This document shows, piece by piece, positions 15,199-26,372 of a stretch of DNA of 64,000 nucleotides. Source of the stretch: Hydrocarboniphaga sp965279055. GTDB lineage: Bacteria; Pseudomonadota; Gammaproteobacteria; Nevskiales; Nevskiaceae. The notes under the pieces were generated by a model. It made no database searches, was not told where the DNA came from, and saw only the letters and a program-made list of their open reading frames with translations. Position 1 is the stretch's first letter. Every line of letters begins with the position of its first letter. The position numbers and the translations under genes were made by a program. The stretch lies in contig NZ_OZ257125.1 in NCBI RefSeq assembly GCF_965279055.1, forward strand, positions 2,294,001 to 2,358,000, given 5' to 3'.

Positions 15199-16065
15199 AT
15201 GAACCCCGACAGACATAGCGCCGCGCTGCACGCCGTGCTCGGCGCCGCCGCGTTCTCGATCACCGGCGCCTGCATCAAGGCCGCCGCGGTGTGGGCCAGC
15301 AACGAGCAGATCGTTTTCTTTCGCAGCCTGGTGAATTTTCTGGTGCTGCTGCCCTGGGCGCTGCGTGTCGGCGCGCAGGGCCTGGCGACGCAGCGGCTCG
15401 GCGGGCATCTGTGGCGCAGCGGCCTGGGCCTGGCGGCGATGTACTGCTTCTTCTACGCGATTCCGCGGCTGCCGCTGGCCGAGGCGATGCTGCTCAATTA
15501 CTCGTCGCCGCTGTATTTGCCTTTTGTGGCCTGGCTGTGGATCCGCGAAAAACCGCCGGCGAGCTCGCTGCTGGCGGCAGCGATCGGCCTGATCGGCATC
15601 GCGATGATCGTCAAGCCCGGCTTCGGCGGCTTCACCAGCGGCGCCGCGCTGATCGGCTGGTTCTCGGGCCTGCTGGCGGCGACGGCGATGGTCAGCATCC
15701 GGCGCATTGCCAATACCGAGCCGACCTTGCGTATCGTGTTCTATTTCGCCGCCTGTTCGAGCCTGCTGTCGCTGCCGCCGACCCTGTGGGCGTGGCAGCC
15801 TTTGCCGGCCTCCGCCTGGTGGGCGCTGCTCGGCGCCGGCCTGGCCGCGACCATCGGCCAGCTGGCGCTGACCCGCGCCTACAGCCTCGCCGCGGCGGCG
15901 CGGGTCGGGCCTTACACCTACACCTGCGTGCTGTTCTCGGCGCTGATCGCGTGGATCGTCTGGGACGAGGCGCTGGACGCGCTGTCGATCGCCGGCGGGC
16001 TGGTGGTGATTGCCAGCTGCATCCTGGTCAGCCTGCGGCGCGCGGAGCCGCGGCTGGAGGAGTGA
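15199..16065 (+). CDS. DMT superfamily (EamA) transporter
   Basis: A 288-residue integral membrane protein with about ten hydrophobic helices arranged as two EamA repeats. It shows the typical FFRSLVNFLVLLPWAL turn early in repeat 1, the AEAMLLNYSSPLY segment, and PYTYTCVLFSALIAWIVWDE late in repeat 2. Such proteins usually export metabolites such as amino acids or nucleotide-sugar precursors, but the substrate is not predictable. The ATG at 15199 was chosen over an upstream frame start at 15145. It is divergent from the ethylene-receptor-like operon. Confidence 0.88.
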   Translation: MNPDRHSAALHAVLGAAAFSITGACIKAAAVWASNEQIVFFRSLVNFLVLLPWALRVGAQGLATQRLGGHLWRSGLGLAAMYCFFYAIPRLPLAEAMLLNYSSPLYLPFVAWLWIREKPPASSLLAAAIGLIGIAMIVKPGFGGFTSGAALIGWFSGLLAATAMVSIRRIANTEPTLRIVFYFAACSSLLSLPPTLWAWQPLPASAWWALLGAGLAATIGQLALTRAYSLAAAARVGPYTYTCVLFSALIAWIVWDEALDALSIAGGLVVIASCILVSLRRAEPRLEE

Positions 16066-16067
16066 AT

Positions 16068-16829
16068 CTAAGGCGCTTTCAGATCCTCGATCTGCACCGG
16101 ATACCCGATCCGCAGCTGCTCGCGAAACCAGAGAAAGGCCGGCGCCGCGATTTCAGCCGGACCCTTGATGCCGAATTCGATGTGCCGCGGACGGCTGGCG
16201 TCGCCGCGGCCCGGCAGGCTCGACAGCGACACGCCGGGAAAATCACGTAGCACCTGCTCCATCAGATGCAGCAGATCACCCTCCGACGAGGTACCGGTGA
16301 TGCGCAGGCTGTATTCGACCGGTGGCGTCGCGCGATGCAGATGCTGCAGCTGCGTATCCAGCACCCATTCCAGCATCGGCCAGGCCATTTCCGGGAAACC
16401 GGGAACGCAGTAGACGCCATTCAGGGAGAAGCCGGCGACGCGATTGACCGGGTTCGGAATCAGTGCGGCGCCGGCCGGGAAATCCGCCATCAGCACGCGA
16501 TTCGGGAACGCCTTCTCGGCGTACTCGTTGACGATCAGCGCCTCGCCTTCGGCATGACGCAGCACCGGCACGCCGAACGCGCGCGCCACGGCCTGACGCG
16601 TGCGATCGTCGGGCGTCGCGCCGATGCCACCGCAGCTGAGCACCGTGTCGCCGCGCGCCTGCAGCTGCGCGACGGTCTGGGCGATGCGTTCCTCGTCGTC
16701 GCCGACGATGCGCACCTCGGCCAGCTCGATACCGCGCGCCTGCAACAGCTCGCGCACTTTCGACAAATGCTTGTCCTGGCGTTTGCCGGACAGGATTTCG
16801 TCGCCGACGATCATCAACACCAATGCCAT
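16068..16829 (-). CDS. CinA-like molybdopterin-binding-fold protein
   Basis: A 253-residue protein with an N-terminal MoaB/Mog-type domain as in the first domain of CinA. It opens LVLMIVGDEILSGKRQDKH, with GDEILSG as the hallmark, and contains SCGGIGATPDDRTRQAVA near residue 67. It lacks the C-terminal nicotinamide-nucleotide amidase domain of full CinA (about 400 residues). The last 80 residues include the Y-LRITGTSSEGDLL region. Short stand-alone members exist, but their activity (for example ADP-ribose pyrophosphatase) is unproven. It starts 2 bases after the icd stop, so is probably co-transcribed. Confidence 0.88.
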   Translation of the reverse strand: MALVLMIVGDEILSGKRQDKHLSKVRELLQARGIELAEVRIVGDDEERIAQTVAQLQARGDTVLSCGGIGATPDDRTRQAVARAFGVPVLRHAEGEALIVNEYAEKAFPNRVLMADFPAGAALIPNPVNRVAGFSLNGVYCVPGFPEMAWPMLEWVLDTQLQHLHRATPPVEYSLRITGTSSEGDLLHLMEQVLRDFPGVSLSSLPGRGDASRPRHIEFGIKGPAEIAAPAFLWFREQLRIGYPVQIEDLKAP

Positions 16830-16831
16830 GG

Positions 16832-18601
<1,770 letters not shown>

Positions 18602-18695
18602 GACCGATCTCGCTCCACTGTCGTTATCGGCCGATCTTAGCGCGATGGATCGCTGGACGACGCGGCAAAATCCTACACAAGCGCCCGGCGAAAAC

Positions 18696-18723
18696 GACGA
18701 TGCCCGCTTGCGCGGGCATCGTC
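18696..18723 (-). terminator. Rho-independent terminator of grxD
   Basis: A perfect 12-base-pair stem (GACGATGCCCGC and its complement) with a TTGC loop. Read on the minus strand it is followed by CGTTTTCGC. It starts 18 bases after the grxD stop and separates grxD from icd. Confidence 0.8.
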
Positions 18724-18740
18724 GACAGCTTGCAAAAAGC

Positions 18741-19067
18741 TCAGGCCGCTTTCTTGGTCGCCGCTTCCTGCAGCATCTTGGCGAGTTCGCCGGACTGGTG
18801 CAGATCCAGCGCGATGTCGCAGCCACCGACCAGCTCGCCCTTCACGTACAGCTGCGGGAACGTCGGCCAGTTGGCGAACTTGGGCAGCGCGCGGTAAATC
18901 TCTTCGTCTTCATAGATATTGACGTAGGCGTACTCCACGTCGCAGGCGTTCAGCGCCTGCACGGTGCGCGCCGAAAATCCGCACTGCGGGAAATCGGGCG
19001 TGCCCTTCATGTACACAATGATGGGGTTGTCAGTAACTTGCTTCTTGATGCGTTCCAGAGCATCCAT
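18741..19067 (-). CDS. grxD: Monothiol glutaredoxin (Grx4/GrxD type)
   Basis: A 108-residue CGFS glutaredoxin that carries and transfers [2Fe-2S] clusters, usually with BolA as partner. It opens MDALERIKKQVTDNPIIVYM, has the active site PQCGFSART near residue 30 and the glutathione-binding WPTFPQLYVKGELVGGCDI. The ATG at 19067 has GGAGG six bases upstream, and a GTG two codons earlier is less likely. A BolA homologue lies at 5526-5810. Confidence 0.96.
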   Translation of the reverse strand: MDALERIKKQVTDNPIIVYMKGTPDFPQCGFSARTVQALNACDVEYAYVNIYEDEEIYRALPKFANWPTFPQLYVKGELVGGCDIALDLHQSGELAKMLQEAATKKAA

Positions 19068-19107
19068 GGGCACCCTCCGGTGATGAGTGGGCGGTTGGCA
19101 GCCGCCG

Positions 19108-19113
19108 ATTATA
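19108..19113 (-). promoter_or_regulatory. Putative -10 element of the grxD promoter
   Basis: A perfect TATAAT on the minus strand (forward ATTATA), which would place the transcript start about 33 bases before the grxD ATG. No convincing -35 box is seen at 16-18 bases. The rest of the 301-base grxD-sodB divergent region (19068-19368) shows no gene; it holds the sodB ribosome-binding site AAGGA just before 19369. Confidence 0.5.
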
Positions 19114-19368
19114 CCGATGCGGATCGCGCCGCGTTGCCGGCTTCGCCCTTCCGACCTTCAGGGCGGAGCAAGATTCGTTCCGCACACTAGGCGATCTCGG
19201 CCGAGGCCTGATCGATGCGGCCGATCGGCGCGATTACAATAGCTTGCGCCGAGCCTGCGTATTGAAACTGCATGAAACGCGGCTTATCGTGGCCGTCCCA
19301 CGCGACCGACGCGGCCGCGTCATCGAGCCAGCTGCCCTAACCGGCCCCAGCAAGACTAAGGAATAACC

Positions 19369-19944
19369 ATGGCCCTCACGCTCCCCGAACTGCCCTACGC
19401 CAAAGATGCGCTGCTGCCGCACATGTCGCCCGAGACCTTCGACTATCACTACAGCAAGCATCACAAGGCTTATGTCGACAACGGCAACAAGCTGATCGCC
19501 GGCACCGAGTTCGAGAACATGGCGCTGGAAGACATCGTCAAGAAGTCCTCGGGCAAGATTTTCAACAATGCCGCGCAGGTCTGGAACCACAATTTCTTCT
19601 GGAACTCGCTGACGCCGAAGCAGACGCCGCCGAGCAAGAAGCTGACCGACGCGCTGGTGAAGGCCTTCGGTGGCGTCGAAGACTTCAAGAAGCAGTTCAC
19701 CGAAGCCGCGGTCGGCCAGTTCGGCTCCGGCTGGGCCTGGCTGGTGAAGAACGCCGATGGCAGCCTGGCGATCACCACCACGTCCAACGCCGCGACGCCG
19801 CTGACCGAGGGCAAGACGCCGCTGCTGACCTGCGATGTCTGGGAGCACGCCTACTACATCGACTACCGCAACGCGCGCCCGAGCTTCCTCGAGCACTTCT
19901 GGGCGCTGGCGAACTGGGAGTTCGTCGAGAAGAACCTCGGCTAG
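19369..19944 (+). CDS. sodB: Superoxide dismutase [Fe]
   Basis: A 191-residue cytoplasmic enzyme dismuting superoxide to peroxide and oxygen. It has the Fe/Mn-SOD start LPELPYAKDAL, and metal ligands in HMSPETFDYHYSKHH, QVWNHNFFW, and CDVWEHAYYIDY (the Asp and last His). The AAQ before VWNH (active-site Gln in the N-terminal half) and the overall wording indicate the iron type rather than manganese. AAGGA lies a few bases upstream of the ATG, and a strong terminator follows. Confidence 0.96.
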   Translation: MALTLPELPYAKDALLPHMSPETFDYHYSKHHKAYVDNGNKLIAGTEFENMALEDIVKKSSGKIFNNAAQVWNHNFFWNSLTPKQTPPSKKLTDALVKAFGGVEDFKKQFTEAAVGQFGSGWAWLVKNADGSLAITTTSNAATPLTEGKTPLLTCDVWEHAYYIDYRNARPSFLEHFWALANWEFVEKNLG

Positions 19945-19965
19945 GATCGGGTCCAGCTGCATCGA

Positions 19966-20000
19966 CGGGCCGCGCTGACCGCGCGGCCCGTTTTATTTTT
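19966..20000 (+). terminator. Rho-independent terminator of sodB
   Basis: A perfect 10-base-pair stem (CGGGCCGCGC and its complement) with a TGACC loop, followed by TTTTATTTTTT. It lies 21 bases after the sodB stop and only about 33 bases before the argF start. Confidence 0.93.
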
Positions 20001-20032
20001 TACGGTCAAGAACCACCACCGCTTAAAACGTC

Positions 20033-20929
<897 letters not shown>

Positions 20930-20939
20930 GATTTTTGCA

Positions 20940-21800
20940 ATGAGCACGCGCTATCCGATTCCCGAAGGCATCGCGGCAAGCGTCGCGCAGGCGCTGGCCG
21001 AGGACATCGGCAGCGGCGACGTCACCGCACGGCTGGTCGATGCCGGCAAGCAGGGCCGCGCGCGCGTCATCGCACGTGAAAACGCGGTGATCTGCGGCCG
21101 CGCCTGGGTCGACGAAGTGTTTCGCCAGGTCGACGCCGGCATCAAGATCGAGTGGCGGGTGGCGGAAGGCGACAGCGTGGTGGCCGACCAGCGCCTGTTC
21201 ACGCTGCAGGGACCGGCGCGCGCGCTGCTGACCGGCGAGCGCAGCGCGCTGAATTTTCTGCAGACCCTGTCCGGCACCGCGACCACGGTGCGCCGCTATG
21301 TGGACGCGGTGGCCGGCACCGGCTGCCGGATCGTCGACACGCGCAAGACCCTGCCCGGGCTGCGTCGCGCGCAGAAATACGCGGTGCTGTGCGGTGGCGG
21401 CTACAACCATCGCATTGGCCTGTACGACGGCATTCTGATCAAGGAAAACCATATCGCCGCCGCCGGCGGCATTGCCGCGGCAATCGCGCAGGCACGCGCG
21501 CTGAAGTCCGGCGTGCCGCTGATGACCGAGGCGGAAACGCTGGAAGAGGCAAAGATCGCGATCGGCGCAAACGTCGACCTGCTGCTGGTCGACGACTTCG
21601 ATCTGGACATGTTGCGCGAAGCCGTCAAGTTGACGCGCGCGCATCGCGCCAACGGCGGCGTCACGCTGCTGGAATATTCCGGCGGCGCGACCTTGAGTAC
21701 GGCGCGCTCCTACGCCGAAACGGGCATCGACCGCATCGCCATCGGCGCGCTGACCAAGCATGTGCACGCGGTGGATTTGTCGATGCGGTTCGAGGACTAG
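20940..21800 (+). CDS. nadC: Nicotinate-nucleotide pyrophosphorylase (quinolinate phosphoribosyltransferase)
   Basis: A 286-residue enzyme of de novo NAD synthesis that converts quinolinate and PRPP to nicotinate mononucleotide. Typical segments are ALAEDIGSGDVTA, the substrate-binding DTRKTLPGLRRAQKYAV, GGGYNHRIGLYDGILIKENH, and the C-terminal YSGGATLSTARSYAETGID. The ATG at 20940 sits 10 bases after argF; the frame is open further upstream only inside argF. Confidence 0.95.
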   Translation: MSTRYPIPEGIAASVAQALAEDIGSGDVTARLVDAGKQGRARVIARENAVICGRAWVDEVFRQVDAGIKIEWRVAEGDSVVADQRLFTLQGPARALLTGERSALNFLQTLSGTATTVRRYVDAVAGTGCRIVDTRKTLPGLRRAQKYAVLCGGGYNHRIGLYDGILIKENHIAAAGGIAAAIAQARALKSGVPLMTEAETLEEAKIAIGANVDLLLVDDFDLDMLREAVKLTRAHRANGGVTLLEYSGGATLSTARSYAETGIDRIAIGALTKHVHAVDLSMRFED

Positions 21801-21820
21801 CGGCACCGCAATCCGCAACG

Positions 21821-21887
21821 GTAGGAGCGGACCCTGTCCGCGACTGTGCCCTTGAAGAGCGGAGTCGCGGATAGGATCCGCTCCTAC
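21821..21887. repeat. REP-like palindrome, family 2, copy 1
   Basis: The arms GTAGGAGCGGA and its near-complement TCCGCTCCTAC enclose CCTGTCCGCGAC and GTCGCGGATAGG. The second copy is at 40725-40803. It lies between the convergent nadC and murI genes. The GTAGGAGC...GCTCCTAC form resembles REP sequences of pseudomonads and xanthomonads. Confidence 0.85.
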
Positions 21888-21936
21888 AGGAACGATAGGA
21901 CTGCGGTGAAAAGCGGCGGGTCATGACCCGCCGGCG

Positions 21937-22701
21937 TCAGCCTGCAGACCAGAGCCGATCGATCACGCTCTGCACCGCCACCACATCGCCACTGCTGCGC
22001 CACTCGACACCGCCCTCGCCCTGCGTCGCCAGCAGGCCCTCACGCTCCAGCACGCGCTGCGTCTGGCGCGCGACCGCTTCGCCGGTATCCAGCAGCAGTA
22101 CATGCGGTCCTGCGATTTCCGCGATCGCAGCCCGCAGAAATGGATAGTGCGTGCACCCGAGCACCAGCACATCGGCGCCGGCATCGAGCAGCGGCTGCAC
22201 ATAACCGCGTAGCAGCGAGCGCAATTCGGGGCTCGAAACATCACCGCGCTCGACATGCTCGACCAGCCCCGGGCAGGGCTGAGTGATCATGCGAACGTCG
22301 CGCGCATGCTGCTGCAGCAGATGGTGGAATTTCTGGCCACCGAGTGCTGCACCGGTCGCGAGCACGCCGACGACGCCGCTGCGCGTGGCCGCGACCGCCG
22401 GCTTCACTGCCGGCTCCATGCCGACGAAAGGAACCGGATAGGTCGCGCGCAAATGCTCGACCGCGGCGATCGTCGCGGTATTGCAGGCGACGACGATCAG
22501 CTTGGCGCCGGCGGCGAGCAGTTCGTCGGTGATCACCATGCTGCGTTGCTGGATCTGCGCCTGTGGCTTGCCGCCGTAGGGGCAATGGCCGCTGTCGGCG
22601 AAATAGATCAGCCGTTCCGCCGGCAATTTGCGGCGAATTTCGCGCAGCACCGACAAGCCGCCGACGCCGGAATCGAAGACGCCGATCGGCGCGGCTGTCA
22701 C
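21937..22701 (-). CDS. murI: Glutamate racemase
   Basis: A 254-residue cofactor-independent racemase supplying D-glutamate for peptidoglycan. It opens IGVFDSGVGGLSVLREI (Asp/Ser of the active site). The two catalytic cysteines are in VVACNTATI (about residue 73) and LGCTHYPFL (about residue 182). The start is GTG at 22701, 16 bases after the sppA stop, so it is likely transcribed with sppA. Confidence 0.96.
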   Translation of the reverse strand: MTAAPIGVFDSGVGGLSVLREIRRKLPAERLIYFADSGHCPYGGKPQAQIQQRSMVITDELLAAGAKLIVVACNTATIAAVEHLRATYPVPFVGMEPAVKPAVAATRSGVVGVLATGAALGGQKFHHLLQQHARDVRMITQPCPGLVEHVERGDVSSPELRSLLRGYVQPLLDAGADVLVLGCTHYPFLRAAIAEIAGPHVLLLDTGEAVARQTQRVLEREGLLATQGEGGVEWRSSGDVVAVQSVIDRLWSAG

Positions 22702-22717
22702 TCTCGAACGGCTCGAA

Positions 22718-24607
22718 CTAGCGCGGCGCGCTGCTGCTCAGCGTCGCCTCGCAGAAGCACATCGAGTACATCGCGCGGCGATCGGTCAGCAGCGACAGCG
22801 CCTGATTGACGTCACCCTGTTTGAGCCACTGCTGCAGCTTGCTGTTGACGCCGCCCGGCAGCCAGTTGACGTTGATCTGCGCGCTGCCGAAGAACTGCGT
22901 CAGCATCGACAGCGGGCCGCTCGGTGCATTCTCGAACGGCTCCAGGCGCCACTGGCCATCGGTCAGGCCGGCGAGTTTGGCTGCCGCATCGGCGGCCTGC
23001 TCCATGCCGCCGAACTCGTCGATCAGGCCCAGATCCTTGGCGTCGTGGCCGCTCCAGACGCGGCCACGGGCGAGCTCGTCGACTTTCTTGACGTCGAGCT
23101 TGCGGCCCGCCGCAACGCCTTCGATGAACTGGCGATAACCGTGATCGATCTGCGACTGCACGATCGCCTTGACGTCGTCGCTCAGGGGCCGGTCCATGCG
23201 GAAGGCGCCGGCCAGTGGCGTCGTGCCGATGCCATCGGTGTGGATGCCGAGCTTCTCCAGCGGCTTGTCGATGGTCGGGATCAGGCCGAAGATGCCGATC
23301 GAGCCGGTGATGGTCGATTCGTGCGCAAAAATGCGATCCGAGGCCATGCTGACCCAGTAACCGCCGCTGGCGGCGACACCGGACATCGACACCACCACCG
23401 GCTTGCCGTCGGCGCGCAACTGCTGCACGCCGCGACGGATCTGCTCGCTGGCCCAGACGCTGCCGCCGGGTGAATCGACGCGCAGCACCACGGCGGCGAC
23501 GTGGTCGTCGCGACGCGCCTGGTCGAGCAGGTCGGAGATCGAATCGCCGCCGGCCTGGCCGGCCTGGCCGATGCCGTCGACGATCTCGCCCTGGACCGCG
23601 ATCATCGCCACTTCGCTCTTGTCGCCGTGGGCTTCGTGCTGGCGCTTCTCGCGATGCACCGCGCTCAGGTAATCGTGGAAATGGATCTGGCGGAAGCTGC
23701 CGCTGTCCTCGTCCTCGCCGACTTTCTCGGCGACGCGCTTGCGGAATTCCGCCAGCGTTTCCAGGTGATTGACCAGGCCGGCGTCCAGCGCCAGCTTGGC
23801 GGCGTCGCCGTTGTGCGCGCTCAGCTCCTTGGCGAAGCTGGCGACGTAGCGGTCGGCGAAACCGGCGTCGAGCTTGCGGCTGGTGGACACGGTGTCGTCG
23901 TAGCTTTTCCACAGATCGCCGAGCCATTCCTTGTTCGCGGCCTTGGCGTCTTCGGACATGTCGTTGCGCAGGAACGGCTCGACCGCCGACTTGTATTCGC
24001 CGACGCGGAACACGTTGATGGTGACGCCGAGCTTGTCGAGGCCGTCCTTGAAGTAGTTCTGATACGAGGCCAGACCCTCGAGCATGATGCTGCCGAACGG
24101 GTCCATCGACACATCGTCGGCCTGCGCCGCGGCGAAGTAGCCGATCTGGTCGTAGCTAGGGCCGTAGGCGTAGATCGGCTTGTTAGAGGCGCGGAATTTC
24201 TTCATCGCCGCGCCCAGCTCCTCGAGCTGCGGCATGCTCGCGCCGCTGAGGTTGTCGAGCTTGAGCACCGCAACCGAAATGCGGTCGTCGGTGGCCGCGG
24301 CCTCGAGCGCGTCGGTGAGGTCGGCCAGACGCGTCTGCGACGGCGGCTCGCCGTTGAACTGCTCGATCAGGCGCTGCCCCGGATCGCTGTCGAGCTGGTC
24401 GACCAGCGCGCCGCTGGGCCACAGCACCAGCGCGACATTGCTATCGACATGCTTGGCCGGGCCGCCGGTGAAGGCCATGTACAGCGTGTACAGGAACACG
24501 CAGAAGCCAACGATGATGACCGCGCGATACAGGTTGACGATCAGCGACCAGAGGCCGCCGAAGAAGCGGCGGATGAAGGATTTTTTCTGCGCGGGTTTGT
24601 CGCTCAT
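22718..24607 (-). CDS. sppA: Signal peptide peptidase SppA, 67 kDa type
   Basis: A 629-residue inner-membrane protease that degrades cleaved signal peptides. An N-terminal membrane anchor is at about residues 18-40 (SLIVNLYRAVIIVGFCVFLY), followed by two tandem S49 domains, as in E. coli SppA. The catalytic dyad is visible: Lys206 in VGEYKSAVEPF (first repeat) and Ser414 in GVAASGGYWVS (second repeat). The TGSIGIFGLIPT segment is typical. Confidence 0.95.
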   Translation of the reverse strand: MSDKPAQKKSFIRRFFGGLWSLIVNLYRAVIIVGFCVFLYTLYMAFTGGPAKHVDSNVALVLWPSGALVDQLDSDPGQRLIEQFNGEPPSQTRLADLTDALEAAATDDRISVAVLKLDNLSGASMPQLEELGAAMKKFRASNKPIYAYGPSYDQIGYFAAAQADDVSMDPFGSIMLEGLASYQNYFKDGLDKLGVTINVFRVGEYKSAVEPFLRNDMSEDAKAANKEWLGDLWKSYDDTVSTSRKLDAGFADRYVASFAKELSAHNGDAAKLALDAGLVNHLETLAEFRKRVAEKVGEDEDSGSFRQIHFHDYLSAVHREKRQHEAHGDKSEVAMIAVQGEIVDGIGQAGQAGGDSISDLLDQARRDDHVAAVVLRVDSPGGSVWASEQIRRGVQQLRADGKPVVVSMSGVAASGGYWVSMASDRIFAHESTITGSIGIFGLIPTIDKPLEKLGIHTDGIGTTPLAGAFRMDRPLSDDVKAIVQSQIDHGYRQFIEGVAAGRKLDVKKVDELARGRVWSGHDAKDLGLIDEFGGMEQAADAAAKLAGLTDGQWRLEPFENAPSGPLSMLTQFFGSAQINVNWLPGGVNSKLQQWLKQGDVNQALSLLTDRRAMYSMCFCEATLSSSAPR

Positions 24608-24708
24608 GCTTCCAGTTCGATGGGATCAAGGCCAGACAGGCCGGGCCTAAGACCGGAGTATGGCATGCGCGGTTCAATGCTCATGCCCGGCGGTTAGGCT
24701 CTACACCC

Positions 24709-24813
24709 CCGTTCCTCCCGAGAAGCCCATTTCAGTGGGCGTATCGAGGGACACATCGAGGCCCGGTTGCGTCCCTCGATACGCGGGCAAAGCCCGCTAC
24801 TCGGGAGGAACGG
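24709..24813. repeat. Dispersed palindromic repeat, family 1, copy D (GTTCCTCC variant)
   Basis: The same architecture as copies A and C, but the outer arms read CCGTTCCTCCCGAG and CTCGGGAGGAACGG; the change is compensated on both sides, so pairing is kept. The inner arms are GTATCGAGGGAC and GTCCCTCGATAC. It lies between nlpD and sppA, where related bacteria often carry rpoS. Confidence 0.88.
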
Positions 24814-24837
24814 GCGTGATGGGTTAATTCAAAAAGC

Positions 24838-25752
24838 TCAGCGCGCCGGCAGGTACGGCACCGGGTTCACCGGCTTGCCGCGTTCGCGGATCTCGAAGTG
24901 CAGCAGCGGCTTGTTCTCCGGGCCGTTGCCGAGCTCGGCGATCTGCTGGCCGGCGTCGACCACGTCGCCTTCCTTGACCAGGCGGCGCTGGTTGTAGCCA
25001 TAGGCCGACAGGTGCAGGTCGTCGTGCTTGATGATCACCAGCTCGCCGTAGCCTTTCAGCGCGCTGCCGCTGTAGACCACCTTGCCGCCGCTGGCAGCGA
25101 CCACCGGCTGGCCCAGCGTGCCGGTAAAGTCCAGGCCGCGCGCGCCGGCATCGACGTTGAAACCGCGGATCACGGTGCCGTCGACCGGCCAGCGCCAGCC
25201 GGGCTGGCCGCCGCCGCCACTGGGCGTGGCGACGATCGGCGTGGTCGCGACCGTGGTCGGCGGCGTCACCACCGGCGGCGGCCCGACCGGCACCGGTGTC
25301 GGATACGACGGCGCCGGCGAGCCCATGATCACCGGCGTCGGCTGGGTCGACAGCGCCTGCGGCCGGTCGACGTCGTTCATGTCGATGCCCTGCGCGGTGA
25401 TCTGGCCGTTGCGCGGCACCATCGGCGACGTCGCGCTCAGGCGCAGCACCTGGCCGGGATAGATCAGGTTCTCCGAGCGGATGTTGTTCCAACGGGCCAG
25501 GTCGCGGTAGTCGACCTGGTTGCGGAACGCGATCGAGTACAGCGTGTCGCCCTTCTTCACCAGATAGTCGTTCGGGCCGTAGGGCCGCGACGGCAACGGA
25601 TCGGGCTCGCGCGGCGGCGCGGCCTCGACGTTGTAGCTCTGCTGCTCGGGCTGGCGCGAGGACAGCGGCTCCCAGCTGCCCATGCCGGCGCAGGCGCTCA
25701 GCAGCAGCAGCAGAAGCAGGACGAGGAGGCGACGCAGCGACATGTTCATCAT
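24838..25752 (-). CDS. nlpD: NlpD-like lipoprotein: LysM plus degenerate LytM (M23) domain
   Basis: About 304 residues. A hydrophobic leader ends in the lipobox LLSAC, giving an outer-membrane lipoprotein. A LysM peptidoglycan-binding domain (YLVKKGDTLYSIAFRN...LIYPGQVLRL) is at about 63-107, a Pro/Val/Thr-rich linker follows, then a LytM domain. The LytM domain lacks the first zinc His (GARGLDF) and has AYGYN for the family's AYAHN, as in E. coli NlpD, so it should activate an amidase (AmiC) rather than cut peptidoglycan. A GTG at 25761 overlapping the dedA stop (GTGA) is an alternative start. Confidence 0.93.
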   Translation of the reverse strand: MMNMSLRRLLVLLLLLLLSACAGMGSWEPLSSRQPEQQSYNVEAAPPREPDPLPSRPYGPNDYLVKKGDTLYSIAFRNQVDYRDLARWNNIRSENLIYPGQVLRLSATSPMVPRNGQITAQGIDMNDVDRPQALSTQPTPVIMGSPAPSYPTPVPVGPPPVVTPPTTVATTPIVATPSGGGGQPGWRWPVDGTVIRGFNVDAGARGLDFTGTLGQPVVAASGGKVVYSGSALKGYGELVIIKHDDLHLSAYGYNQRRLVKEGDVVDAGQQIAELGNGPENKPLLHFEIRERGKPVNPVPYLPAR

Positions 25753-25757
25753 GATTT

Positions 25758-26372
25758 TCACGTGGGCTTTTTCGCCTGCGGCTTGCGCCGGCGCAGCATG
25801 AACCAGGCGCCGAAGATCACCAGGCCGGCGACCGTGAGCAGCGCCGCCTCGTGGGTGTAGGCGACGACGACCGCGACCACCGGCTCGCCGAAGAAATAGC
25901 CGAGCGCGACCAGCACGCCGCACCAAAGGCCGGCGCCGAGGCCGGTCAGCAGCGCGAAGCCCAGCGGGCCCATGCCGAACACGCCGGCCGGCAACGAGAT
26001 CAGGTGACGCACCACCGGAATGAAGCGGCCGATGAACGTGGCCAGGTGCGCATTGCGCATGAACAGCGCCTCGGCCTCTTCGTACTTGGTCTGGTCGATC
26101 AGCAGATAGCGGCCCCAGCGCAGCAGGAAGGCGCGGCCGACGTAACGGCCGAGCAGATAGTTGGCGCTGGCGCCGATCACCGAGCCGCCGGCGCCGGCCA
26201 GCGTCGCCAGCCAGGGATCGAGCTCACCGCGCGCGGCCAGGTAGCCGGCCGGAATCATCACCAGCTCCGACGGCACTGGGAACAGGCTGGATTCCAGCGC
26301 CATCAGCAGCACGATCTCGAAGTAACCGAGGCGGCTGACCAGCTCCTGCAGCCAGTGACCGAAAGCATCCAT
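25758..26372 (-). CDS. DedA family inner-membrane protein
   Basis: A 204-residue polytopic protein of the DedA/SNARE-associated family, members of which are proposed lipid flippases supporting envelope homeostasis. It shows the family signature ESSLFPVPSELVMIPAGYLA near residue 27 (P-S-E region) and FIGRFIPVVRHLISLPAGVFGM near residue 113, which holds the conserved Arg residues. The ATG shares one base with the pcm stop (TGATG). Its insertion between pcm and nlpD is found in some gammaproteobacteria. Confidence 0.92.
   Translation of the reverse strand: MDAFGHWLQELVSRLGYFEIVLLMALESSLFPVPSELVMIPAGYLAARGELDPWLATLAGAGGSVIGASANYLLGRYVGRAFLLRWGRYLLIDQTKYEEAEALFMRNAHLATFIGRFIPVVRHLISLPAGVFGMGPLGFALLTGLGAGLWCGVLVALGYFFGEPVVAVVVAYTHEAALLTVAGLVIFGAWFMLRRRKPQAKKPT

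Noticed and set aside
18602..18826. A 75-residue N-terminal extension of the isocitrate dehydrogenase
   Set aside because: It overlaps the grxD gene region and its terminator, and the ATG at 18601 gives the usual Icd start.
24838..25752. NlpD-like protein as an active peptidoglycan endopeptidase
   Set aside because: The LytM domain lacks zinc-binding His residues, as in the non-catalytic amidase activators.
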